DNA of 64,000 bases from positions 2,914,001 to 2,978,000 of the forward strand of contig JAGMUV010000001.1 in assembly GCA_020744425.1 (NCBI GenBank), in the 5' to 3' direction. The stretch is from Dactylonectria macrodidyma. Its lineage: Eukaryota; Ascomycota; Sordariomycetes; Hypocreales; Nectriaceae. Below the pieces are notes generated by a model. That model saw only the letters and a list, made by a program, of their open reading frames with translations, did no database searches and had not been told where the DNA came from. Within the stretch, counting starts at the first letter, position 1; the number at the start of each line of letters is the position of its first letter. Below, piece by piece: positions 1 to 11,439 of this stretch. The translations under genes were made by a program, and so were the position numbers.

Positions 1-1430
1 CCGGCCTTTCTTTCATAACTGCATCAACATGAGGATCCAATGTCTGGCACTCTCTCCAATTCTCATATGTCCCTGGTGGATATTGATCTGATAGCGCCTG
101 TAAAAATGTCTGCCTCCACTTCTTATATTCTTTTGACGGATACTGTCTCGCTGTCAGAAATTTCCTCCACCACTGTGTGTCAGCGAACGATGACAGCCAC
201 AGCTGCGTACAAAACTGGACCAAGGGATGCATCTCAAATACATCCCTTTGTGATGTCACTGCCACTAATGAATATTGGCAGAGAACCTCAAGCTCCTTAT
301 CGAGTTTATCCCCGCTGCCTCCCCCATGTTTGCGTGAGTGGTATGCCCTAAGCACGGAATCGGGGATTCCCTGAGGATTGAAGAAGCACATGAAGGAGAG
401 AAGATTGGCAGCTGATGGCCTCTCGTGACGGATGTGTTCGAAGGTGATCTGCCATGTAGTGAAAATTGAATTAGAGGCGGACTCGTCTCGACGGAGGTCG
501 ACTATACCTCCGCCGAGGAGAGCCGCCTTGTTTCTATCGCTCCTTCGGAACTCGTCCACGTAAGCCGATACTGACATGTGAGGTCTCCTCCGCTTGATGT
601 AAGCAGCAGCCTGGGTTATTGCAAGCGGCATGTAGTCTAGATCATCAACTAGATCTGTCATTACTACATCATCCTCGGCGCACTCCCCAAGCCTGTTCCG
701 GAGAAGCTGCAGGGCTTGGCTTTTCTCTATCGTCAGCACGTTGTAGATAGCATCCACACCGGCCAGCCTCTCCGCCGCATCCGTGTTGCGAGATGTAATG
801 ATGATCGATCCCCGGCCGGTCTTTGGTAGGAACGATGCCAGCGGCTGGTCGCGTGAGCCATGGGCGCCCTGTCTTGGAAAGAAGACCTCAACGGAATCGG
901 CATTGTCGAGCACCATCATCCATGGCCCATTCTCTTCGTCGCACAGCCAGGCATGCACTAGCTGCAGCACGTTGCGCTGCGGATCGTCTCGTCCCGGAAG
1001 CTGCAGTTTATCGGCGATGTTTCGGTACGCCTCTTCGAAACGGGCGCTAGAGCTCGCATGCACCCAGAAAACCCAGGTATCCGGTGATGCGTGTCGGACT
1101 TCATACGCATAATGGATCGCGACCTGTGATTTCCTTGGTCTGTCAGCATAGTCTGTAGGCCATGGGGCACGCAGCCTACCCAATGCCGCCGAGCCCGACG
1201 AGCGCAGCGCGGCTGCCCGGTTGTGCAGTTTGATCTCGCAGCCAGAGCAAGATGTCCGTCCGCTCAACAAACTTAGGATCCGGCGGGAAGGGGACGGTTG
1301 AAAAGGGTTGGATAGATCGCGGAGGGGGATGGCCGCTAACATTGTAGTTGATCGTGCCCCCGCCAGACGCATGCGCGCCGGCAAACACGTATTCGCCACT
1401 AAGTGGCCCTTGAAAGCTTGTCTGATTCAT
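1..1430 (-). CDS. NB-ARC NLR (STAND receptor) with N-terminal putative amyloid-signalling motif; 3' end outside window
   Basis: Intracellular receptor-type NTPase of the fungal NLR class. Exon 1 is 1430-1180 and exon 2 is 1133 to the window edge. A 46-nt intron (1179-1134, GTAGGC...CAAG with a CTGAC branch site) splits the P-loop; splicing restores GLGGIGKSQ at residues 79-87. Exon 2 is open over all 1,133 bases. Visible NB-ARC marks: kinase-2 WMMVLDNAD, GSIIITSRN, and MPLAITQAAAYIKRR. Residues 5-30 hold SFQGPLSGEYV...ASGGGTINYN, matching the C-terminus of the PNP_UDP gene just upstream on the same strand. I chose the ATG at 1430 because it puts the motif at the N-terminus; an in-frame ATG at 1478 would add 16 residues. 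Such proteins usually end in TPR repeats, which would lie beyond base 1. Sensor function is inferred from family and context. Confidence 0.9.
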
Positions 1431-1941
1431 GGAAGCAATAAGTCGCGTGCTTCTTCGTGTCTTGCAAGCACGCTGCAACTATTTCACCAGGTCGAGTTTC
1501 AGTAAGGCTGCGTGCGCGATAATGCCTGCGGCTGAGAAGAAACGTGCCGTTGCCTAAGGCGAACCACAGCTCAGCTGCAGTAGCGAATCAAAATCGCAGC
1601 CGGTCTAGAACGCGGCCTCGTTTAGAACACCAGCAGCATTGGCCAGATGCATATGGCAGTCAGTCGCTATTATCACTTTGGTGTATGCTATCTATGTACA
1701 AGTTCGCATGGAGCTGGTGGCTGAGAGCAACATACAAGATACACGTTAGAGCACGATATTGTCGCGATATATTTATTCGAATGAACACGATGGGCAACAG
1801 CCGTTCTCTCAGCCAGGCTAATGCAGGCATATATGTGACACCAGATTTCAGATCATCACCCCACATATACACGCCGAACCGAGAACTAGCGACTGCTGTC
1901 CTAGTATCTTAGCTCGCCCGTATGTCCCCCCTTCCTCCGCG
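1431..1941. other. Intergenic spacer between PNP_UDP gene and NB-ARC NLR
   Basis: About 510 bases separate the effector stop (TAA at 1944-1942) from the NLR start on the same strand. It should hold the PNP gene's 3' end and the NLR promoter. The short ORFs on both strands have no recognisable family. No motif stands out. Confidence 0.5.
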
Positions 1942-3261
1942 TTAGCTCCGCGGCCCGAAATTGAAGTAGACGGTCCCTCCCGTCGTGTGGGTTCCCGGGA
2001 TGACGTATTGGCCTGAGATGGGGCCGTGGAAAACCGGCCCTTGCAGTGCATTGTGTGCTCGGTCCTGCTGAGGTGTGTTGCTGGCCGCGGCACTGTTGCG
2101 GCTCCCGGTGTCTTCACTGCTATCAGCCCTGCTCGCAAACATCAGAGACAAACTGCACTCACCGTCGCCCGCAGACGCTTTCAGAGCTTTGTCAGTTTGG
2201 ATATAGCCTTCTAGAATTGCCTTGGACGCCGAGGCCGCTGTCGCCGCTGCAAAATTCTGCCATCCCTTGTGCTTATGACAGTCCGCATAGTCGCACACTC
2301 CCTTGACCACGATGCAGTGAACCTCGTCCCAGACCCCAGCACCCTCTATCTTAAACGCAATCACGCCTGCTTCCCTCGAGAGCCTGTCCCGGTCTGTAGC
2401 CGACTTTATCACCGTATCTCCCGATGCAACCGCCCTAACATGCACCGCTGGCCGCTGAGCCGTGTCGCTGCCATCGTGTTCTGACTGCCGTTTTGCCTGG
2501 AGCTGTTCCCTCGTGATAAGTTGTTCATCGTCGCATCCGAGATCGGCGCATGACAAGCTGAGCACCTCGTTGCAAACGGGGTCTAAGTCGCTGAAGCAAC
2601 TGCTGCAGATACATGTCGGCGATACCTGGTGCTTATGACGGTAGGCTGGCTCGAATAGCCTGTCTTCCGCCGGTCCGGGGTAGTCGTACTTGCCCCGACG
2701 CCTTGTCTGTGCGACCTTGGCCTGCAGCTGCCGAAGACACTGGGCAGTCCGTCGTTCAAGCTAGTCGAGGCCCCAGTCAGTCTCGAATATGGCGAGTAGA
2801 CTGCGGACGTCTTTATTCGGCCGGCCAAGATTGTCCTCGACGGTGTTCTTGTGTATAAACCTGTCTGGATACTGCCTGCCGAAATCGTACTGGATGACGG
2901 TCTTGCTGATGACTACATCGCCTAACAAAACTTCGCCTTCGCCGTCTTGGCCGCAAGGCATAGCTCCGCACACGCCGACGAGAAGGGCCAGTCGCAAGCC
3001 TCCGTAGCTCGATCGCATGCTGGCGGTCGCGCTGGCCGCGTTGGTCTTGCCCATGTGCGGCAGGAGGGCCAGAACGACATCATATTTGCCTATACGGCCA
3101 GTCGTATAGCTGTTGGGGTCTCCGACCGCTCGTCCGTACTGATCGCCATCTTCGTCCCAGAACTCGTCGAAGATGTAGGAAACGGCGTCGTATTCGAGCG
3201 GTAGCGCGCAGATGATTGCGACTTCGAAGTCGTCACGGTGGGAAGGTCGCGGAGAGGACAT
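1942..3261 (-). pseudogene. PNP_UDP (nucleoside phosphorylase-like) NLR-partner effector, interrupted by in-frame TAG
   Basis: Reading frame of 439 residues, starting EVAIICALPLEYDAV and containing GKYDVVLALLPHMGK and LLVGVCGAMP, the hallmarks of the fungal PNP_UDP_1 family, then GAGVWDEVHCIVVKGVCDYAD. The domain resembles purine/uridine phosphorylases and occurs as an N-terminal effector or fused to NLRs. The C-terminus (about residues 408-433) carries VFHGPISGQYV...TTGGTVYFNF, paired with the NB-ARC protein downstream. The one break is TAG at 2763-2761 (codon 167) inside the domain; the frame on both sides is continuous and conserved. CAG-to-TAG is a RIP-type change, so this may be a recently killed allele; readthrough or an assembly error are alternatives. 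An ATG at 3282 would add seven residues. Confidence 0.85.
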
Positions 3262-3689
3262 GATCGAAGAGGATAATGACAACCTGACCAGTTTAGGGCC
3301 CTTCGAAGCAGCTTAACACATCTCGGCAGGCGGGCCTTTCCGTGTGCGTTGACAGATGTATGGCATTTGGACGTGGCTGTTCAGCTGTTCAGCTGCGGGG
3401 CCTCCAAAGCAGGGCTGTGCCAAGAGCGCTTCGAGCAGGCAAGGCTGCACCCTGCACCTTCTCCACCACAACCACACTTGTGAACGACTTGTTGCTCCCA
3501 GATGGCTATGACCAGCGACAGCGGTGACGATGGACGCATCCACTCATTTTCATGACACAGTCAGCGGTCAAACCACCATCGCGGCCTCGGGGTTAGTAGA
3601 AGACTTCCAAGCCGTCATTGCATCGCGTTTCCATCTATTCGGTACGAACCACAAAGGACTAGATGTACTGATACAAACCGCTCGATAAT

Positions 3690-4333
3690 TGATCACGGCC
3701 GAAAGGCTGGAGGACTATTTCTCTGGGTCAGGGTTGCGATCAACTGGATAGAGTCCTCTTCTCAATGGCACCAAGACCAGGACGCCATTCTGTCATGCCT
3801 TGGTAGACTCCCAACCAATCTCAACGATCCCTACACCTCAATTTTTGCATCGCTGAACCAATGAAACTTTCGCGAAAAGTCCTACATTCTGAAGTCACTG
3901 GACTGGGTTAGTTATGCCCGGAGACCACTCGAGGTGGTGGAGCTCCGTGAAGCGCTGGCCTTTTGATACGGATGGTGACTTCATTCCGAGGGACCACGAG
4001 GGACTTTATTCAGATCGTTCAGTGGGATGGGATGGGATGGTGGCCGTTTTACGTCCTTTCTTGGAGGTTAGGGACTTAACTGTCCATTTCATCCATCGCT
4101 CAGTCCGGGAGTATTTACAGAAGACCCCTCCTCTTACCTCAATGCTAGGGCGGTCACCGGCGGACAAGTATTTGAACGAGGCCAACAATCGGCTCCTGGA
4201 AACCTGTCGGAAGTATCTCGTGTTTTCATCCCAGTGGGGTCATTCTCTGGACCGTTTTCCGGTATCGTCCTGGCGACCGAAGACTGAAAAGGAGCGGCCA
4301 TGTCAGGGGCCTCGGACAGCGTTCGTCTCCTAG
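3690..4333 (+). pseudogene. NLR fragment: region after the NACHT domain
   Basis: Degraded piece of a fungal NACHT-type NLR. One frame from about 3695 reads AGGLFLWVRVAINWIESS, the conserved segment after NACHT, and continues to a TGA after FASLNQ. Further on it reads RRPLEVVELREALAF, the winged-helix region. A frameshift near 3960 moves into another frame with VRDLTVHFIHRSVREYLQ, the equivalent of FIHQSVKDFF in the intact NLR at 12553-16037. No P-loop survives, and at least one stop and one frameshift are present, so it is dead. Sequence to about 4850 may be its C-terminal tail (a low-complexity Ser/Gln/His stretch) but shows no domain. Confidence 0.7.
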
Positions 4334-5246
4334 TTGATCACGGGTTGGAACCAAAGCTTCGGCCAGGTGAGGCGTCGATTCGTTGGAGATGTATAGACGT
4401 ATGTTAATGGTTCCCGTCACACATTGCAGGAGGCTAACTTTCATCAAAGTGTGGTGGGAGAGAGCATCGGGACAAGATATCGGTCCAGTTAGGGCTAGAA
4501 ATCAGGTCCTTGCTCACCTTTCAATTAGAGCTGTGTCAAGCATGGGGGAAAGAAACCACAAGCTGGTCTCGGCGGTTCCTCAAGTTGACAATGCCGCTTC
4601 AATCTGCAACTAACCCACCCTGCGTCAACGACTCGCATGCTACATCACCCACGTCACAACAAAATACACCAGCACACGTAGGAGCGAGTTCAGGCAACCA
4701 CCCACAGCACCAAGGAGTACAAACCAATTCCGCGTTCGAGTCCCATGAACTTGCAGACCTGGGCCAACAATGTCGAGGTTCGTCCAGCGAATCGGATACA
4801 GATTGTTCATCTCTGTTGAATGAGCCTTTGGGATATCTTACAGACTAAGGGCAACCAGATGCAGACGACCCCTACCCCGCAGACACTAGACGGAAGGGCC
4901 GCTATGTTATCTGCAAGCCGGCCTCTTTCCCTCTAGAGCATGTTGTTCCGCACCCCTGCGTTTGATGAGTGACTTTGATGACCCTCGTGGTTTCCATGGC
5001 TGTGGCTTCCATGGCTGCAGGCCTGAACCTTCCATCACCTGCGACGATAATTCCATCATTTTAGACAAGTGGCTTTTCTGGCCCTCATGGCTCAGTTGCA
5101 GCTACCTGGCACTGGGTGTCAACCTTCCATCAGGGTACTTGCCGATTTGAATCTCTTACCCCCCCTCTCCTCTTCTACCCCCTATCCTCTTCTTCCTCAT
5201 CCATCTCTCTACAGCTTGCTCCATCATTCACTTTGCTACCATTGCT

Positions 5247-5720
5247 ACCATATTGCGATATTACCAACTCCATCGCTTTATTACAATCCCCCTTCATCAA
5301 ATATTCAAACGGACCCTCACTCAGTTACGAAGCATGGCACCCACTCCTCCGCCTTGAGTTGAGCTAACGACTAAGCAGCCACAGAGCACGGCACCTACTC
5401 CTCCCCCTCGAGTTACTACCATGTTGCGATACCACCAACTCCATCGCTTTATTGCAACCCCCCTCATCAAATCTTCAAACGGACCCTTACTCAGCTACGG
5501 AGCACGGCGCCCACTCCTCTCCCTCGAGTTGAGCCTACGTCGAAGCAGCCACAGAGCGCGACTCACACTCCTCCCCCTCGAGTTACTACCATGTTTCGAT
5601 ACCACCAACTCCATCGCTTTATTGCACCCCCTCCCCTCATCAAGTTTTCAAAGGACCCTCACTCAGCTACGGAGCACGGCACACACTCCTCCCCCTCAAG
5701 TTGGGCCTGCGTCTAAGCAG
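5247..5720. repeat. Tandem repeat, about 170-bp unit, three copies
   Basis: Three copies begin at 5247, 5418 and 5588 (periods 171 and 170) with a TACCATRTTGCGATA-like start followed by CCAACTCCATCGCTTTATT. Each also contains CGGACCCTCACTCAGYTACG and a CACTCCTCC stretch. The last copy is partial. The repeat runs into the short decayed ORF downstream. Confidence 0.85.
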
Positions 5721-5940
5721 CAACAGAGCTCCCAGATTCTGGCGCTGCTAAGGGAACACGAGGAAGTCCTAAGGGAACACGGGGAGGTCCTAAAGCAACA
5801 AACAGAAATCCTTGGAAGGTGTATAAGTATTGGCCTTGGTATCGAAGGTGGCCAGCTCAACTCTGCCACATTATCGTTTATGGCAGAGTAGCATAGAGAG
5901 TTCAAGGGACAACGAGCGTTCTTCGTCAATGTCATTCAGT
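5640..5940 (+). pseudogene. Decayed hypothetical protein fragment with a short coiled coil
   Basis: The frame ending at 5891 contains HEEVLREHGEVLKQQTEIL, a heptad-like Glu/Gln/Leu stretch, then LSFMAE and a stop. Past the stop, in the same frame, comes HREFKGQRAFFVNVIQ. A related sequence in inverted orientation lies near 6305-6345 (FRGQRAFFVKAS on the minus strand), so part of the gene has been duplicated in reverse. I do not recognise the family. It follows directly from the 170-bp tandem repeat. Confidence 0.35.
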
Positions 5941-6796
5941 GATCGATATGGTGTTTCGTGGTAGCCTTCAACTCTCTGTGTTGCCGTCTACTTGGACTAG
6001 GGTATGAGATCGCGCGGCCCCCGTGCTCACAGCCTGGACTCCTATTCCGGCTGCCCGTAAACTTCAGGGACAATCTAGAGCTAATGCCTAAGCTATTACG
6101 CCGCTGGAGCTTGTGTCCGATATCCGGTTCGATCTCTCAACTACCGGAAACCGAAAACCTTCGTGATACAGAAGGAGTCCCGTGATCACTTCCTCTTGGA
6201 CAACCCTTGCTACATCAACCCATTCCACCTAGCTCATCCAACTCCTATTGACATCATAGAATTATCGTCGCAGGTGTATGATACTCTGCTGGAAGGTTTA
6301 CTGTGCTAGCCTTGACGAAGAACGCTCGTTGTCCCCTGAATCCTGTCTGGACGCTGATATTTTTGAAGTCTTGAGACAAACGCCAAAGGGGTTCTTGGCA
6401 GAGACAGCCGCCAGCCTGCTTCTTCCTCTCAATAAGACGTCGGCTTTTCGCGGTGACTAATTCACTATTCGTCGAAACCATGCGTATGTACCTATGCATC
6501 AAAATCCGAGTAGAAATCTAGGCAACGTCTCGGAGCCTTGGGTCGATCGGTATGAATTGTATGGAGCAAGGCCTGGTCTTCCGCTGACTCAGTTGCGGTC
6601 AAGGCGGAACCCAATCGTACATAGACCATTTCGTGATACCTTTCGAGTCAGTCCAGTGTGACTTGTATGTGATCCCTGCAAGCATCCATCTTTTCGCCGA
6701 CAGGTGCAGAGGTCGAATCGAAATCATCAAATGCCCAGAGAACCCTGCTCGCCCGCTAAGGAATCACTCTGGATTTGGCCGATATGTTTGGCGGAA

Positions 6797-7189
6797 CTAC
6801 GCCTTATTTCTTGCCGCACAGCCTGCCACCATGCGATGAACTCCTCCATTCAGAACAACGGGTGGCAAGTGAGACGAATCACCCTCTGATTTGGAACGCC
6901 GATATTTGTTGCGACTCGAGATCCGCTTAGGGTAACTGGTCTTTGCAATAAAAGGTCGGAGGCGCTCCAATATTGCCCGTTTGAAGTCGATAAGCATAAC
7001 AGAATTCGTCTCGCTACACCAAAATATATTTGGCTCCCAGACGTCTCTATGAGTCACGCCCAGTTGACGTAACACTCCCAGTAAGTCTTCCAGGTCGTGT
7101 AGGTAAGCTTTGGGCCGAGTTTGGAGAGCTTGAGTGGCGCCGACACAGCTGCCAGCCCAAGAATGTAGCATCATGTGGATGAGACACAC
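6797..7189 (-). pseudogene. Protein-kinase-like remnant (catalytic loop only)
   Basis: A 130-residue frame contains LRQLGVTHRDVWEPNIFW followed 10 residues on by VMLIDFKRAIL. This matches the kinase catalytic loop (H-R-D-x-x-x-x-N) and a DFG-position segment in which the last residue is Lys rather than Gly. Upstream on the minus strand (7200-7600) related coding-like sequence is full of stops, and no ATP-binding lobe is recognisable. A fungal-specific kinase-like or aminoglycoside-phosphotransferase-like ancestor is likely. Confidence 0.6.
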
Positions 7190-7585
7190 TCGGTGATTAT
7201 AGTAATATGGGCGATCTAAATGGAAAGCGCTGAGGAAGACGGGAACACCTAGAGGAACTGGCTTCGTATTGAGATGAAGAATTGAGCAGCTTCAAACTGG
7301 GAGGATTGAATGTCCTCCGCAGCCTTGGCATATTGTTCTGGGGAGGTAACTATTGAACGTACCACCCTAGCTATTCAACATAGCGAAAGTGTATCTCCAG
7401 CCACGCATTACGGCTATGACCCCGATGTCGCACCCTTTGCTCTGCTACCTACCAAAATGCTTGACATTACAAAGGCACAGCGCAATTACATACAGAGATC
7501 GACATTCCAATTAAGTAAAAGCCCCCATATAGCTATTTACATCATAGGGCTTAGGTAGCAAAGGTGCCCTCAGGAGCGTCTTCCA

Positions 7586-9060
7586 TTGCGCGCGTATTTC
7601 CTCCTCAGGGCCATCGTGATCAATTCCTCCCCTATTAGCTGCACTAGCTGCTCAAAGCCGTCATCAACTGCCAGATTGCTATCCGTATCGCTAGGGCTAG
7701 GGAGCTCGGCGAGGCTTGCGCGCGCGGCCTGGAGATATCGTAGTGGCGGCAGGGGTGCTGGGCTCGTACGTATCGACTCACTGAAGGTGCTGTAGACCGA
7801 GGTCTGTGGATGTCATCGTCTGCTGTGCTTCGCTGATTGAGGCAGGGGCTGTAGAAGGAAGCGGCAGTTGCTTTTAAGGGCATGCCCACCGTGCTCTTGG
7901 ACGAGTCGGACGCCTTTTGGTTGTTGTCCGTCGCCGTCGCCTGTAAACTGGCGTCCGCGACCTCGCGAGGCAGCTGCTTCTTCATGAACTGCGGAAGCGT
8001 GACGATCGGCCTGCCGCTGTGCGTGAAGGGCACAATGAAGCAGCAGTTGCTGTTCGAGTTGGTATCGGAGCCTTTCCGTTTGATCTCATACGAGGGCACG
8101 TCGACGTGCGTTTGCTTCCACGGCTTCCACGTTCTGTACGTGCGGTCGAGGGTACGGTAGGACACGGCGACGCGGGAGTACGCGTAAAGGGGTGTATCAA
8201 GGCGATTTATTCCTCGTCACTCCCCGTCGCTGGTAGCGGGACCTTGTCCTCCAAGTAGACGGAACGGACCTCTGGGTTGGCGAGGCCGTCGAGGGCGAAT
8301 ATGTAGTTTTGACGGCATTCAGGATGGACTTCTCGTTGATGTGCTGGAGCAGCTTCGACTCGAAGGCCTTGTACTACGCCGTCTTGTCGTCTCTGAGAGG
8401 CGGCTGGATCCAGTTCTCCGGGAGCGGAAAATCACCTTGCGCTTCGCCTTCCACGGTCGATATCGCTGCGTCCGCTGCCATCTGTGGCGATCCGAGAGGC
8501 TGAGGTCTACGCCCGTCCCGAAGCCGGCGTCGTGGTCTTCGAGCCCTGACATGCAACGTTAGATGAACGATTGTACGCTCGATGTGGCCTGCTTGGTGCA
8601 TGAGGTTTCTATGCTAGGACATATGCTCGGTTTAATGATGAAGAACTCGAACGTGCTGTCCGCGTCGATGATGCTCTGGGCAACGAGGTCTGACTGTACG
8701 GTCAGGTAGCCGGATAGGGCGTTACTCTGGTTCTAGCGTAGGGTGTCGTAAGTCGGCTTAATAGCCATCTTCCGGTCAATAATGCTATAGCGGGATTATA
8801 TTACTGTCTTAATATTATCAGACGTAAAGCTTATATTAGAGAAGCGAATGACGGGCTTTCCCTATGTAAAGAGGATCTTAACGTCGATGCTGACCTTCTT
8901 GGCAATGGATAAGGACTTCTGCGTCTTAATAAGAGTGACTTTATTGCAGAATGCTGCTATATCGTTGGTTAAGTCGTCGTCGTTGTTGTTGTTGTTATTG
9001 TTGTTGTTATTATTATTAATTAATTACCGTCGTGAGGACATCTAGATGTCCATAGAATCC
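7586..9060 (-). pseudogene. Decayed hypothetical gene, minus strand
   Basis: Blocks of coding-like minus-strand sequence read in order: NDIAAFCNKVTLIKTQKSL and VSIDVKILFT-stop-GKPVIRFS (9000-8850), LSGYLTVQSDLVAQSIIDA (near 8700), DFPLPENWIQPPLRDD (near 8420), LANPEVRSVYLED (near 8270), then a 173-residue frame at 8165-7644 with PFTHSGRPIVTLPQFMKKQ. Several TAG stops and frame changes separate them. An Asn/Asp-rich triplet tract lies at its start. I cannot assign a family; it may once have joined the kinase remnant downstream. Confidence 0.4.
8970..9021. repeat. Trinucleotide microsatellite (GTC/GTT/ATT)
   Basis: About 50 bases of GTCGTC...GTTGTTGTT...ATTATT, read on the minus strand as a run of Asn then Asp codons near the start of the decayed hypothetical gene. 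Confidence 0.85.
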
Positions 9061-9157
9061 CTTATGGGCAAGACGACGTGCTAGGCTGGAGTATATAGCT
9101 AAAGAAACCAAGGTATAGCGTAGCTAGCTTCCGCCGGAGCTAATGGCGTAGCTAAGA

Positions 9158-9406
9158 CTGACCCGGGGCAGAACACCGCTCTCGTGGGCCGCTGAGAACG
9201 GACATGAGGCAGTGGTTAAGATGCTCTTCGATACGGGCAAGGTCGATATGGCTGCAGAGGATGTATGTAGTTTGACTGCATCTCAATTCGCGGACTTTAA
9301 TCATCATATAAGGATCGATGGCTTATTGCTAGCACGTGGGGCCCCGACTATACCTGACTTTTATGGCCTACAGGCTTCATTCGCCGAACTCTTAAGTACT
9401 GTTTAA
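9158..9406 (+). pseudogene. Ankyrin-repeat fragment of a lost NLR
   Basis: The frame reads RGRTPLSWAAENGHEAVV, then KMLFDTGKVDM and a divergent tail ending at a stop at 9404-9406. The TPLSWAAE...GHEAVVK.LFDTGKVD pattern is almost the same as the ankyrin unit of the NLR at 12553-16037 (LLLDTGKVDVNARD), so this is the C-terminal scrap of a related gene. No NACHT domain or start is attached; it ends 515 bases before the SesA gene. Confidence 0.7.
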
Positions 9407-9920
9407 TATGATGGGAGACATGCTGGGGGGCAAAGCCCGGCCAAAAGAGGGGCTCTGCCCGCAGCTCGACTTCCCAGGAAGTCGCTCCTTGCCTAGAAGG
9501 TACTTGCCGGCCGCAACACACTCGGAACTGGTGGGCGTGCGCCTTCACGACTAGCCTCTGCGCTGAGTGTCAAATTTTTTTTCACCTTTCCGAGTCAGTG
9601 ACTGCGCCCATTTCGCAGGGCTTGGTCATGGTAAGTCTGCCAACTCAGCAATGCAGATGCTAGGCGTCCGCGCGACCACCTCTGCGGCTGCTGGTGGCTG
9701 TGCCGCGTCCGCATGGTCAAAAAGGGCCGCGCTGGCCATTTTCCTGGAAGGATCACGATCTCTGCTCCTATCTTCTCCCAGTAGATTCCGCCTGCATCGT
9801 TCGCCTACCATGTAAGAATTAGATCTCATAATATTAGAATCTTGAAACTGACCAACTCCTAATGCTGTCCGCTTCAGATTCCATCTACCCTGGGAGCCCC
9901 TCACCTGAACCCCAGCGAAG

Positions 9921-10541
9921 ATGTCAGGCGCCGAGGTTATTGGTCTGATCTCTGGCATAACTGCCATTATAGAGACCATTACGAAAGTCTACAGCAGTCT
10001 TAAGGACGCTAATAATCTCCCAGCCTTTCGCGAAGTGCTTGAAAGACTCCCACTTGTCCGGGACACCCTCCGAACTGCCGGAGAACACGTTGGGGGCAAT
10101 GCAGACGAGCATTCTTGTCAATCGATAAAGAAGATTCTGGAAAAGTGTAGGGACAAGGCCGAGCGTTTGGAGACGATACTCAAGGAGGTTGCTCCGTCAG
10201 AGGATACACCTAGGTTTGAACGCTATCGCATGGCCGTACGGCGATTGGGCAAGGGAAATCAGGTGGAAGTCTTGACGAAGGAGATGATGGAGGCCGTACG
10301 TCTCCTGGTGGAGAATCATGTAGTCAAGGCGGCAACCGAAGCCCAAGTTGCACAGTTGCTCAAGGCTATTGAGGACCTGTCCGCCATGGAGCCCTCGGTT
10401 CCGGATGAGGACTCCTCTGTCACTTACAACCACTACGGCCAAGGCGGGCAAAACATACTGGCTGGGTCGGGATCCCAGTATAACAACACGGGCGAAGGCA
10501 AGCAGTATAATGCCCAGACCATGCACTTTGCTCGGGACTAG
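9921..10541 (+). CDS. SesA-domain effector with C-terminal sigma amyloid motif
   Basis: Intact 206-residue single-exon gene. Residues 1-150 match the SesA N-terminal domain: an amphipathic start GLISGITAIIETITKVY, then LPAFREVLERLPLVRDTL. Residues 168-203 form a sigma-type prion/amyloid motif, NHYGQGGQN...GSGSQYNNTGEGKQYN, rich in Asn, Gly, Gln and Tyr. In this family the sigma motif on the effector is thought to be templated by the same motif on a partner NLR, switching on the effector in programmed cell death or incompatibility. The partner, a sigma-NACHT-ankyrin NLR, lies 2 kb downstream on the same strand. The ATG is the first residue of the conserved domain. Confidence 0.9.
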   Translation: MSGAEVIGLISGITAIIETITKVYSSLKDANNLPAFREVLERLPLVRDTLRTAGEHVGGNADEHSCQSIKKILEKCRDKAERLETILKEVAPSEDTPRFERYRMAVRRLGKGNQVEVLTKEMMEAVRLLVENHVVKAATEAQVAQLLKAIEDLSAMEPSVPDEDSSVTYNHYGQGGQNILAGSGSQYNNTGEGKQYNAQTMHFARD

Positions 10542-11439
10542 ATCCTGCAGGGACCACTTTATCTATGTAGCAAATAGTTTCTACCAGAATTTTGTCAGCT
10601 AAACGATTACACTGGGAGCTGGGCATACCCCGTGGGCCGCCAACGTATCAGGCAGACGCAGCCCTCGCCAGAGGGGAATGAGCGGACTGAGACGTCTCGC
10701 CGTGCACGGGGGAGCCTAGATCAAAGTGTCATGAACTCACGTGACGGCGTGGATACGCATTGAGGATATCACGCGTGAGGATTACTAATACGAGCAAAGA
10801 CAGTGTTTGGGCAGTGCCAGGTTTGGTGAACCGACACTGGTGCTGCGGCTGCCTTGGTTACGTTGAATCCTGACAGGCGGAGAGCCCCGAGCGGGGTTCC
10901 TGGAACGGGCCGCGGGAGCCTATCCGGGAGTTGTTGTAACCACTCCTCGCCGTCGCAGTACTCAGCTCAGCTGTGCCTCAGTGGACGGGCAAAGGACCAT
11001 AGCAGCTGGCAACGGCGCTGCCATCGCGGGATTTCTTGTGGGGGAAGCTCGAGCAGCTGAAAAGGCCCCGGTTGCTAGGCGCAGGTATTGAGGCTAATGG
11101 GGTGGCCGAAGGATGTACATCCGCACATGCTCAACAATAAGGAGGCAAAGAAAGTGAAAGTAATTACTGGGAAATGCTGATTTTCGGCTTGTCTCGATTT
11201 CATGGTTTTCCACGGATCGACACAATTTGGGAAAGGGGTTAAACTCGGGCGTAGCACCGTTCGTCGCCGAGCGGGGCTCTAGTGAGTCATTGTTGAAATC
11301 TGCAAAATAGGAGCTCCATACAGATTGCATGGATTAATGTGCGTTATAGCCACCAACAGTCATCAATAAGTGTAGGCACTGGGAAAAAGAAATCGCATGG
11401 CAGGTTTCAAAGCACTGGCTCAAGAAAGTTGAACATCAG
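10542..11439. other. Spacer between SesA-sigma gene and SesA pseudogene
   Basis: About 900 bases with only short out-of-context ORFs on both strands. I find no recognisable domain, repeat or RNA gene. Confidence 0.5.
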
